A stretch of 64,000 bases of DNA from NCBI GenBank assembly GCA_041398565.1, contig JAWKUN010000005.1, forward strand, positions 1,116,001 through 1,180,000, given 5' to 3'. Made by a program: the position numbers and the translations under genes. Positions 1 through 8,478 of the stretch are shown piece after piece. Each line of letters begins with the position of its first letter. Position 1 is the stretch's first letter. The DNA is from DATGPD01 sp041398565 (lineage in GTDB: Bacteria > Planctomycetota > UBA1135 > UBA2386). The notes beneath the pieces were generated by a model. It saw only the letters and a list, made by a program, of their open reading frames with translations. It had not been told where the DNA came from and searched no databases.

Positions 1-181
1 GGCCGTCGCCGTCGGGTAGGCGAAGGTCGAGGAGCAGCACGCGGAAGCGGGTGCCGCGCAACATCTCGTCGGCGACGGCCACGCGGTCGGTGGCATCCAC
101 CAACCAGCCCTGCATCTGCAGATGGTGGACGAGGATCTCGCGGATGCTGGCATCGTCCTCGACCACCAGCGCTCGGTTCAC
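1..181 (-). CDS. Response regulator, receiver domain (partial, cut by window edge)
   Basis: The first 60 residues of a response regulator are visible; the rest lies left of the window. The N-terminus reads VNRALVVEDDASIREILVHH, with the paired acidic residues (EDD) of the receiver phosphorylation pocket. The phospho-acceptor region LLLDLRLPDGDG follows, where the Asp of LLLD is the expected phosphorylation site. The start is GTG at 181 and overlaps the kinase stop by four bases (GTGA), so the two genes are translationally coupled. It is therefore the likely partner of the sensor kinase at 178-1907. The output domain is not visible, so the regulated process is unknown. Confidence 0.85.
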   Translation of the reverse strand, partial: MNRALVVEDDASIREILVHHLQMQGWLVDATDRVAVADEMLRGTRFRVLLLDLRLPDGDG

Positions 182-1907
182 GACGCCCTCCGGCGGGAAG
201 CGGCGGCGCGCAGTGGCAGCGTCAGTCGGAAGCAGGCACCGTCGCCGTCGAGGCGCCCGCGCACCTCCACGCGCCCGCCGTGCAGCGTCGCTGCCCGCGC
301 GACCAGAGCCAGACCGAGGCCCGATCCGCCGTTCACTCGCTCGCCGTGATGGCCGCGCTGGAACGGCTCGAAGATGGTCGCGCGCTCGTCGACCGGCACG
401 CCCGGTCCGCGGTCGCGCACCTCGATCCACAACGCATCGGCTCCGGCGACGCCGGCCTCGATCTCGACTTCGCTGGCCGGCGGCGCGTAGCGCGCGGCGT
501 TGGCCAACAGATTGCGCAGCGCGCGGGCGATCACCTCGAGATCGAGCTCGATGGCCGGCAGGTCGCGCGCCACCGTGATGCGCACGACTGGCCGACCGGG
601 CGCAGCGCACTCAGCCCGGCGCGCACTCCGCGGGCGACCGCCACCCGCGCGGTGGTGCGGCGGAGTTCCAGGGCCGGGCGACTCTCCAGGCGCGCGAAGT
701 CGAGCACGCGCTGCACTTGATCGGCCAGCCGGCGCACATCGAGATGCAGCGTGTGCAGGTAGTGCGGCAGCTTGTCGTCGGGCACTGTGCCCGAGGCCAG
801 CATCTCCGCGCGCATCGACATCGCCGACAGGGGGGTGCGCAGTTCGTGGCTCACCAGGTCGACGAAGTCGCTGCGCAGGCGCGCCAGGCGCAGCTCGCGC
901 TTGGCCACACGTGCCAACGCCACCTGGCTGGAGACGATCGCCAGGGCACCGAGTGCGAGAAGCAGCCACGAAAGACGCGTGAGCCAGGTGCTCACGAGGG
1001 TGCCGTTCGGCTCGGCCAGCCAGCGGCCGGCGAGCGCGTCCACGGCCTCGGCCAACGCTCGGGTGCCGTCACCGGTGCTCTCGTCGGCACTCTCGTCGCT
1101 GCTCGACGTGCTGCGACACAGGACTGCCGGATACGAGGCCGCGGCGCGCGCGGCCGACCGCTCGCGCAGCCGAGCCACCTCTTCCGGCAGCAGCAGGCAT
1201 ACCTCGTCGGCGCCGGACGGCAGGAGGACGACGTCCTGGCCGGTCCGTCGAGGGATCGTCGGCGGCCAGTCCGCGGGGCCGCGGGAAAGCCACGCGTCCA
1301 AAGCCGCGAGCAGGGCGCGCACGCCCGCGTCGGCGCGCAGCGACCCGTCGGTCGCCAGCAGTTCGTCGAGCACGGCCGGCGCGGCGAAGCCCGGCACCGC
1401 CAGGGTGCCGCGCACCAGAGCGTCCGCCAGATCGCGAGCTTTGGCGCGGACGTTGCCGCCACGCGCGTCGATCAGCCTGGCGAGCACTGCGACGGGCACG
1501 CCGCCGATGGCGACGGCTTCGCCGGTAGCTTGCTCGAGCGCAGCGCTCGCCCCGTCGCTGCCGGCGCACAGTCGCGCCAGTGCCAGCCACCCGCGCGGTG
1601 ACATCCCGATCTGCCGGGCGTGCGTCAGGAAGGTGAGCGCCTCGGCGTCGGCGGCGCGAGCCGCCAGTGCCAGCCCTTGTGCCTCGGCCAGCGACCGCGC
1701 CGACTCGGCCTCCGGCAGCGGCGCCGCGAAGGTCACGCGATGCGCTTTCGCGGTGCGCAGCCCGGCATCGAACTCCGCGGCGGCCAACGACGCCGCCAGC
1801 ATCGCCGTGGTCGCCTCCGCTTCCCGCACCGACCGAATCGGCGCGAGGAACGTCAGCACTGCCCACAAGCAGACGAACAGCGTGCCGGATACGAACGTCC
1901 TGCGCAT
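178..1907 (-). CDS. Membrane sensor histidine kinase, interrupted by one frameshift
   Basis: This encodes a periplasmic-sensing histidine kinase. From ATG 1907 there is an N-terminal membrane helix (residues about 4-24), a roughly 280-residue Ala/Leu-rich sensor region, a second helix (LSWLLLALGALAIVSS), and a HisKA domain with SHELRTPL (His354). The ATP-binding domain (N box NLLANAARYAPP, G1 DRGPGVP, G2 GSGLGLALV) continues in another frame. The switch lies near 590-605, at GCGCCCGGTCGG on the minus strand; one missing C would restore a single frame reading LRPGRPVVRI. No residues seem lost, so either a sequencing error or a very recent mutation is possible. The stop at 178 overlaps the response regulator start. 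Only about 110 bp separates this gene from the divergent HEAT protein gene. Confidence 0.8.
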
Positions 1908-2020
1908 CGTCGCGGCACCGTAGCACTGAACGCCGGCCGGCGCAGTGCGTGGAAGACACGTGGATCGGCTTTGACGGGTCCATGACAAGTGGCGGGGACG
2001 CGCGCGGTCTCATCCCGACC

Positions 2021-4771
2021 ATGACGAGGCAACTCACGAGGTGCGTGGCGATCGCGGCCATGCTGTTCCCAACGGCAAGGGCAGCGGCGCAGCAGCGGGA
2101 GACCGAACCGGCGGCGACGGTGGCGCGGGCGGCAGTGGCCGAGCAGGTGCGCGGCGATGCGGCGGCGGCGGAGTCGTTGCTGCGCGCGGCGCTGGTCGCG
2201 GCGCGAGAGGCCGGGCGCACCGACGATGCCCGCGTGCTGCGCCAGGCGTTGGTCGACCTGCTGCAGCGGCAGAACCGGAACGACGAGGCCGCGGCGCTGC
2301 AGCAGGACGGCAAGGTACCGGCGGCGCCGGCGCCCACCGATCCCCTGCGCCAGCTGATCCGGTGTCTGGATCAAGGCTCGCGGCAGCACGGCAACGTCGA
2401 GTTCGCCATCCAGGAGATCCGCCAGCTCGGTCCGCTCGCGACCCGGGTGCTGATCGACGAGCTCGACCAGCTCGGACCGTTCGGCAAGTCCAACGTGCTC
2501 TACATCCTGGTCACCGACTGGAACGACGCCGCGCGCGAGGCGGTGTCATCGCGGCTGCAGAGGGGCGACGACCGCATCGCCGAGCTGATCGGCCGGGAGA
2601 TGCGGCGCCTGCCCGCGTCCGACGCCATCCAGTTCGCCGAGTCGATGGCGCAGAACGAATCGCCGTCGGTGCGGCTCGACGCGCTCGCCGCGTTGGTCTA
2701 CCACCGCCCGCAGGACCCCGCGACCCAGGCTTTGGCCACAGCCCTGGCGAGCTCGGGCGACGCTTCGGTACGCACCCGCGCCGTCGCGGCCATCGCCCAG
2801 GTGCACCAGGACTGGGCGCGCCCGCTCATCGAGCAGATCGCCCGCGACCCGGCGCCGAGCGTCCGCCTGGTCGCGGCGCACGCGCTGTTCCAGAACCTGG
2901 GCGACGATGAGGAGGACAAGGCGGTTTCGATCCTCGAGGGCATTCCACCCCAGACCCGCGGACAGTACGTCTGGCTGATGGAAGGTCGACCTCCTGAATG
3001 GGTGCGCGCTGCCAGTGTCGTCGCGGCGCACGTCGGCGGCCAGGAGTTGCGCACGCTGCTGAAGACGGTGTCGTGGGAGAAGGAGCCGGCTGTCGCGCTC
3101 CCCGTACTGCTCGAGTTGTTCGGACGCGACCGCGGCGACAACACATCGGAGCTCCGCGCCGCGTTCAGCCGCATCGCGAACTCCGGTTTCCTCGCGCCCG
3201 CATCGTTCGACTTCCGCTTCGCCAGCCTGAGCGACGCGGGGCTCGCCGACGCGTGGGTCCGTCTGGTGGGCGCCGCCGGCGAGGCCCGCATCCTGGCACA
3301 GCTCGACTCCATGCCGCTCGGAGGGCTTCTCGAGGTCGCCAACTCCGTCAATCGGATGCACCTGCCGTGGCACCAGGTCGTCATCGAGGCGTTCCGGCGC
3401 GGGGAGACGCAGCGCCCCGTCTCGCTCCTCGACCGCGACTGGACCGGCTGCAGCCAAGATCAGGCCCGCATCCTCGCCGACTTCGCCGTGCGGCCCGACG
3501 CCGGCGTCCGCGAGGCCTTGGCGTTGGGAATGCGCGCGAGCTCCACGCCACCGTTCGAGCCGTTGCTCGCCCTTCTCCAAGACCGCTCGCTGCGCGACGT
3601 CGCGACCGGCCTTGCTGCCCAGCACGCGCCGCGCCGCTTGCTCGACGCCATGCGCGGCATGCAGTCGCTGCCGGAGATCGACAGCAACGCCTTCGATGCG
3701 CTGGTGCCGCACTTCACGGCAGCTGACCTCCCGTTGCTGCTGCGCCTCGCCGACCACACCGAGTTCCTGTCGCACCGCGAAGACGGGCAGGCCCTGATGA
3801 CCAGCCTGCTGCTCACCCACGGTGCCGGGGACGTGCGTCTGCTCGAACTCGCGGCGCTGCCAACCGCCGACACCGGCTGGCTCTTCCAGCGCAAGGTCGA
3901 GACCGCACAGCAGGCCGTCGGCGGCATCACCCGCGAGCAGTTCGAGCCGGCGCTGGCGTTGCTCCCGAGGCTCGAGCAGTCGGTCGCCAACAAGCTGTTC
4001 CATCGCCTGCGCTCCCTGGCCACGACCGAGCACGCCAGCGCTATCGCCGGGCTGCTGCGCAACCGCGTGGCCGGAAACCGCCCGAGTCTCGATGGAGCAC
4101 TGCCCAACACGACTCAGCGCCTCATCGAGCTGCTCGTCGCCACGGGCGCCGCCGACGCCGCCCAGACCCTGGTGGCCCTCGTCGAGTCAGGGGTCGACGT
4201 GTCCTTTGCGGAGATGGCCGCCAAGGCCGCGATCGACCTCTTGGCGAACTCCGATCGACCGGAAGCCATGCTCGGCCAGATGCTCGCTTCGTCGAACGTC
4301 GTGCTCGTGCAAGCCGCCCTCGACTCGCCGTCGGTCGCCGCCGAGCCGACGCTGCGCGCTCAGGCGCTGAAGACCGTCGACCGCGAGCTGGCCGCGCGAG
4401 GCGCCTCCTCGCTCGATCCGTCGGCCTTCCTGAAGGCGATCCCGCGCGCCGAGCGCATCGCCGCCGGCACCCACTTGATCGCCGCCTGCGATGCCGAGAG
4501 CGGTCCGGCTGGGATTCTCGAGGCCGCGATCTGGGCCACGGGAGACGCCAAGGACGTCTCGGCGATCGAACCGCTCACCCGACTGCTGCACCACCGATCG
4601 CAGTCGGTGCGCGCCGCGGTTGCAGCCAATCTCGGGCGGACGTTCGAGCGCGCCGCGCTCGTGCCCTTGATCGAGCTGCTCGAAGACGACGACGAACGTG
4701 TGAGCCGAACCGCCGACAGTGCCCTCGCTCGCATGAAGAAGGTGTGGGAGACGGCCGAGTTGTTCAAGTAG
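2021..4771 (+). CDS. Secreted HEAT-repeat protein (916 aa)
   Basis: ATG 2021 is chosen because it opens a signal peptide (MTRQLTRCVAIAAMLF, cleavage expected after ARAAAQ). The reading frame stays open further upstream, but that part overlaps the divergent kinase and has no protein-like character. After a short Ala-rich helical segment resembling a TPR pair (residues 30-100), the protein is a long array of alpha-helical HEAT-type repeats up to its end. The last repeat is clear (AAVAANLGRTFERAALVPLI, then LLEDDDERVSRTADSAL). HEAT arrays are protein-binding scaffolds, so no enzymatic role is implied. It stands alone, divergent from the two-component pair. Its partner is unknown. Confidence 0.8.
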   Translation: MTRQLTRCVAIAAMLFPTARAAAQQRETEPAATVARAAVAEQVRGDAAAAESLLRAALVAAREAGRTDDARVLRQALVDLLQRQNRNDEAAALQQDGKVPAAPAPTDPLRQLIRCLDQGSRQHGNVEFAIQEIRQLGPLATRVLIDELDQLGPFGKSNVLYILVTDWNDAAREAVSSRLQRGDDRIAELIGREMRRLPASDAIQFAESMAQNESPSVRLDALAALVYHRPQDPATQALATALASSGDASVRTRAVAAIAQVHQDWARPLIEQIARDPAPSVRLVAAHALFQNLGDDEEDKAVSILEGIPPQTRGQYVWLMEGRPPEWVRAASVVAAHVGGQELRTLLKTVSWEKEPAVALPVLLELFGRDRGDNTSELRAAFSRIANSGFLAPASFDFRFASLSDAGLADAWVRLVGAAGEARILAQLDSMPLGGLLEVANSVNRMHLPWHQVVIEAFRRGETQRPVSLLDRDWTGCSQDQARILADFAVRPDAGVREALALGMRASSTPPFEPLLALLQDRSLRDVATGLAAQHAPRRLLDAMRGMQSLPEIDSNAFDALVPHFTAADLPLLLRLADHTEFLSHREDGQALMTSLLLTHGAGDVRLLELAALPTADTGWLFQRKVETAQQAVGGITREQFEPALALLPRLEQSVANKLFHRLRSLATTEHASAIAGLLRNRVAGNRPSLDGALPNTTQRLIELLVATGAADAAQTLVALVESGVDVSFAEMAAKAAIDLLANSDRPEAMLGQMLASSNVVLVQAALDSPSVAAEPTLRAQALKTVDRELAARGASSLDPSAFLKAIPRAERIAAGTHLIAACDAESGPAGILEAAIWATGDAKDVSAIEPLTRLLHHRSQSVRAAVAANLGRTFERAALVPLIELLEDDDERVSRTADSALARMKKVWETAELFK

Positions 4772-4890
4772 CGCGACTCGGCGCGAGGTCGCTCGGCGCG
4801 GTCGCGGGCTGCGAGACGCGTGCAGGTGGCCGGCAGGATGCAGAGGGGCACTCCCTGCCACCGTGGCCTCGCCGTCCACGCGGATGCGCT

Positions 4891-5440
4891 GAGCTGCAAG
4901 GGCTGCGAATCGTCGCGGCGGGCGCGAATTCGGCCGTGTTGTTCCGTTGCCACGGAGCTGACCAGGCCACGCCCGAGCAGCCCTGGAAGCTCCAAGCAAC
5001 AACAGCGCCGGCGGCCCCCTCTGGTCGGCGCTGCGCCGACATCAACCCTTTGGGTTGCGGCCGCCGGCCGCGCTGAGCTGCAAGGGCTGCGAATCGTCGC
5101 GGCGGGCGCGAATTCGGCCGTGTTGTTCCGTCGCCACAGAGCTGACCAGGCCACGCCCGAGCAGCCCTGGAAGCTCCAAGCAACAACAGCGCCGGCGGCC
5201 CCTCTGGTCGGCGCTGCGCCGACATCAACCCTTGGGTTGCGGCCGCCGGCCGCGCTGAGCTGCAAGGGCTGCGAATCGTCGCGGCGGGCGCGAATTCGGC
5301 CGTGTTGTTCCGTTGCCACAGAGCTGACCAGGCCGCGCCCGAGCAGCCCTGGAAGCTCCAAGCTACAACAGCGCCGGCGGCCCCCTCTGGTCGGCGCTGC
5401 GCCGACATCAACCCTTTGGGTTGCGGCCGCCGGCCGCGCT
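4891..5440. repeat. Three tandem copies of a 184-bp structured repeat
   Basis: The copies are 4891-5074 (184 bp), 5075-5256 (182 bp) and 5257-5440 (184 bp), joined head to tail and nearly identical. Each begins GAGCTGCAAGGGCTGCGAAT and ends CGGCCGCCGGCCGCGCT. Each contains three short dyads in its last third: GTCGGCG-CTG-CGCCGAC, CAACCC-TTT-GGGTTG and a CGGCCG/CCGGCCG arm. Between copies the middle hairpin changes only in its loop (TTT, TT, and TTC in the 24.5-kb copy), as expected for a selected structure. The unit length is not a multiple of three, so the reading frames crossing the array are not repeat proteins. The preceding 4772-4890 shows no gene. Confidence 0.9.
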
Positions 5441-5447
5441 AGGGTGG
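5439..5447 (+). promoter_or_regulatory. Possible promoter core abutting the repeat array
   Basis: CTAGGGTGG lies directly at the end of the third repeat copy and just before the gene starting at 5456. The same nine bases occur at 58283-58291, again just after a copy of this repeat. TAGGGT could act as a -10 element, but no convincing -35 is visible. The recurrence next to the repeat is observed; the promoter role is inference. Confidence 0.3.
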
Positions 5448-5455
5448 ACGGAACC

Positions 5456-6865
5456 ATGACGCGAAGGGGCGGGGTCCGTAGGCTTGGCACGATGCGGGGG
5501 CTCGTGCTGCCGATCGTCGTCGCCTGCGCCGCCCTGGCCGCTCCGCCTCGCGACGAGTGGGAGCCGTTCCAGGACCGGCGCGAAGTCTCCGCGTCCGGCC
5601 TGCGCTACGCGGTCGTGCGCGAGACCCGGGACTTCAAGTTGGCCTACGAGTTGTGTCGGCGGCGTGACGGGGTGGCGCCGATGACGGCGGCACCGGGGCC
5701 GCGACGCGGTTGGCCCGGCGGCGAGCCGCCACCGATCGGCCGCGACCCCATGGACTCGCTGGTCGTCGAGGGCAAGCTCGATCAGCTACCGATGCAGGTG
5801 CACGTCGCCGACACGTTCGACGGACTGCTGCTGTTCGACCACTACGCGAGCGTCGGCCATGGCAAGATCGTGCGCTGGATCGACGACAAGGGTGTCCTGC
5901 GCGCGCAGCACACCCTCGACGACCTGTTCGGCCGCGTGCCGCTCGGTGCGAGGCGCACGGTGTCGTCGATCTGGTGGAGCCGGCACGTGTCGATCGACGA
6001 CGAACGCCGCACGGCCGTCGTCGTCGCCTGCGACGACGAGCTGCGGGAGGTAGCGTTCGGCGATGGAGCGATCACGACGCCCGGCCGCGCGCAGGTCCTT
6101 GCCTGGTGCGAGCGGGGCCCAGCGAGTCGTCGCGCGGCCATGCTCGAGGTCGTCGGACGCTGGCCCGCCGGCGCCGCCGATCTGGCCGCCCCGACCTTAC
6201 TGCGCGTATTGCAGGGCGAGGACGAGGACATGGCCCTGCGCTGCCGCGCCGCCACGGCGCTGCGTACGCTCGGTTCGATCCCGGTCGGCCACGACCTGGC
6301 GATGGACGTGTTCACGCGCGGGCGCTCGCGCGGGCAGGCCACCGACACGCGCGGCTACGCGTTGGCCAACCTGGCGCTCGTGGCCGGTGACGCGGCCCTG
6401 CCGATCCTGCGCGAGCTGCTGGCGACCGAGAAGTCGACCCTGTGGCACGACGTCAGCCGCGGCCTCGTGAGCCTGGGGCCGAGCGCCGTGCCGTCGCTGC
6501 GGGAGATGATGTTCGAGGCCGACAAACCCGTCCACTTTCGCGCCGGTGCCGCCGCCATCCTCGGCGAGATCCGCGACGCACGCGCCGTCGAGTCGCTGCT
6601 GCGCGCGGCGGCGGAGGGCGAGGAGCAGCTCGTCAACAGCGCCCTCAACGCCGTGGTCGCCATCGCGCCACCAGACCTCGGCGAACGCCTGATCTCGCTG
6701 TTGCAGGCCGGCACCCGCGACGACGCCCGCATCGTGCTCTACTTCCGCAGCCACCCGACGCCGGCGGCCGTCTCCGCCCTCGAAGTCGCCGCCCGCCGCT
6801 TCGCCGCCGGCACGACCGAGCGGGGCTGGGTCGACGAGGCGCTGGCGAGGTGTCGCAAGGAGTAG
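5456..6865 (+). CDS. Secreted protein with C-terminal HEAT repeats (469 aa)
   Basis: The start is ATG 5456 or ATG 5492; both give a signal peptide (MRGLVLPIVVACAALAAPPR from the second). The first half (to about residue 220) is a unique domain without a recognised fold. It is rich in acidic, Arg and Trp residues (EWEPFQDRREV; SIWWSRHVSIDDERR). The second half is a run of HEAT-type helical repeats (AGAAAILGEIRDARAVESLL; NSALNAVVAIAPPDLGERLI). The usual length of the family is unknown to me. It is preceded by the 184-bp repeat array and converges on the Vps62-like gene. It may bind a protein partner in the periplasm; the function is unknown. Confidence 0.75.
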   Translation: MTRRGGVRRLGTMRGLVLPIVVACAALAAPPRDEWEPFQDRREVSASGLRYAVVRETRDFKLAYELCRRRDGVAPMTAAPGPRRGWPGGEPPPIGRDPMDSLVVEGKLDQLPMQVHVADTFDGLLLFDHYASVGHGKIVRWIDDKGVLRAQHTLDDLFGRVPLGARRTVSSIWWSRHVSIDDERRTAVVVACDDELREVAFGDGAITTPGRAQVLAWCERGPASRRAAMLEVVGRWPAGAADLAAPTLLRVLQGEDEDMALRCRAATALRTLGSIPVGHDLAMDVFTRGRSRGQATDTRGYALANLALVAGDAALPILRELLATEKSTLWHDVSRGLVSLGPSAVPSLREMMFEADKPVHFRAGAAAILGEIRDARAVESLLRAAAEGEEQLVNSALNAVVAIAPPDLGERLISLLQAGTRDDARIVLYFRSHPTPAAVSALEVAARRFAAGTTERGWVDEALARCRKE

Positions 6866-6899
6866 CCGGCTGCAGGACCGCGGCGACCGGCTGCTGCGG

Positions 6900-8168
6900 T
6901 CAGGGGTTGTTGCGCTTGTGCCAAGGACCCAGCGGACCGGTCGTGGTCGCGATCGAGCCCACCTCGCCCCACGCGCCGGCGTAGTCCTTCCAGGGCTGTG
7001 CCGCGAGCGGGCGCAGCAGGCGGCTCGTGTCCCACTGGAGTCCGAAGTCGGACGTGACGTCGATCCCCGCCATCCACGTACCCGTGGTCGGATACGAGGC
7101 GTGCGAACCCTTCGCCATGTAGACCAGCGGGCGGCCATCGACGAAGCGGAGGCCGGACGTCGCGCCGACGAAGTCACCGTTCTCGTGCGATGCGAAGAAC
7201 ACCCCGACGATGCGACGATGCTCGACGTGGACCGTGACGTGCTCCCAATCGCCCTGGTGGTTGAAGCTGCCCAGCGAGTCGTTGAAGCCGCAGAACCACC
7301 AGTACTGGATCCGATGGCTGTCGCCGATGCGGCGGTAGTGGTAGTAGGCGGGCACGACGCCGTTGGGCGAGGTCGGTCCGGTCAACCGCGAGCCCGTCTG
7401 CAGGAACACGTTGTAGGAGTCGCCGCAGTTGCCGTCGCGCGGTCGCCGGTTCTTGCCGTCGGCGTGCAGCGCGTAGGCGTTCAGCACGTAGACCGGAATG
7501 CCGTAGTAGACCGAATCGTGGCTGTCGGTGGTCACCCAGCTCAGCGACGTGCGATGGAACCCCTGGTCGGACTGCCACGAGCGGTGGTGGCGAAAGCGCG
7601 CCTGCGCGATGAACTCGTCCGGGCTCATCGGCCGGTAGCCCTCGGCGGGATGGATGCGCACGATGGGCGCGAATTGCGCGATCTCCTCGGCGGTCAGGTC
7701 GGGTTCCGTCCCGAGGCGCGCGATGCCGAGATTCGAGGTGAGGATGCCGGTGGCGTTCGCGCCCGGGACCGCGAGCTGCGCCTGGAAATACAGCGTCGTT
7801 CCCGGCACCGAGGACGCCGCGGCCTGCATCTCCGTGCGGTTCACGCCGGTGCCGTCCAGCACGATCGGGATCGAGACGATGGCGCCGGCCAAGTACTGGA
7901 CGCACGGGGTCAGCGACGAGCGCTGTAGCCCCTCGAGGTTCGCCGTCCTGGAGAACATCAGGACACCCGTCTTGTTGGCCGGGCCACGGGTGATGACGGT
8001 GTAGGTCGACCCGAGGATGGGCAGCGTGCCGGAGATCTGAGCTACCGGTGCGGCGAGACCGCGGGAGGTCTGGGCACCGACGCAAGCGGGGCCGAAGGTG
8101 CTGAACGACGCGCTTTGGGCTGCGAGGCAGGCCGAGAAAGCGAAGAGGGCGGTGGGTAGGAAGTTCAT
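6900..8168 (-). CDS. Secreted Vps62-related protein with N-terminal beta domain
   Basis: A signal peptide (MNFLPTALFAFSACLAAQ) is followed by a roughly 120-residue beta-rich domain (FSTFGPACVGA to GANATGILTSNLG). It resembles the module found at the C-terminus of the proteins at 8479-10668 and 59042-61639. The remainder matches the Vps62 family signature: APIVRIHPAEGYRPMSPDEF, HQGDWEHVTVHV, VYMAKGSHASYP and a C-terminal WGEVGS with GPLGPWHKR. The conserved His, Asp and Glu pattern suggests a metal- or ligand-binding fold, but the biochemical role of bacterial Vps62 proteins is not known to me. The gene converges on the HEAT gene with 34 bp between them and is divergent from the gene at 8479. 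Confidence 0.75.
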   Translation of the reverse strand: MNFLPTALFAFSACLAAQSASFSTFGPACVGAQTSRGLAAPVAQISGTLPILGSTYTVITRGPANKTGVLMFSRTANLEGLQRSSLTPCVQYLAGAIVSIPIVLDGTGVNRTEMQAAASSVPGTTLYFQAQLAVPGANATGILTSNLGIARLGTEPDLTAEEIAQFAPIVRIHPAEGYRPMSPDEFIAQARFRHHRSWQSDQGFHRTSLSWVTTDSHDSVYYGIPVYVLNAYALHADGKNRRPRDGNCGDSYNVFLQTGSRLTGPTSPNGVVPAYYHYRRIGDSHRIQYWWFCGFNDSLGSFNHQGDWEHVTVHVEHRRIVGVFFASHENGDFVGATSGLRFVDGRPLVYMAKGSHASYPTTGTWMAGIDVTSDFGLQWDTSRLLRPLAAQPWKDYAGAWGEVGSIATTTGPLGPWHKRNNP

Positions 8169-8478
8169 GTTTCCCCGTGCAGCGGCGGGACGGCGCCGGC
8201 GTTCGCGCCGGGACGCGGATTCCCGCGGCGGGCGCGGCTCGCGTCAGCCCACCCTGGAGACCATCGACCCACACGTTTCGGCACACAGCGGCCGACCTCG
8301 GTGACGCGCCACAAAGACGGCGGAAACCGCGTCACGCCGCGACCGCCACGCCATCTCCCTCGTTGCGGAACGCGCACGGCTCGTGCCGGCACTCGGCACC
8401 CCCGCAGGTGTCGGCGTCTTGGCGTGTCGCCGGGCAGGGTTGTCACACGTTCCGCGGTCCATCGAACCCGCAGATCCC
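8169..8478. other. Divergent intergenic region
   Basis: This holds the promoters of the two divergent secreted-protein genes. An 8-bp inverted repeat (GTGACGCG at 8301-8308, CGCGTCAC at 8328-8335) is the only structure seen; it could be an operator but has no second copy here. No convincing -35/-10 pair and no small gene were found. Confidence 0.4.

Noticed and set aside
1971..1999. TTGACG as a -35 element for the HEAT gene
   Set aside because: No -10-like sequence lies 16-18 nt downstream.
4820..5440. Open frames through the tandem repeat (both strands)
   Set aside because: The unit is 184 or 182 bp, not a multiple of three, so the frame changes with each copy. The hairpins are conserved; the amino acids are not.
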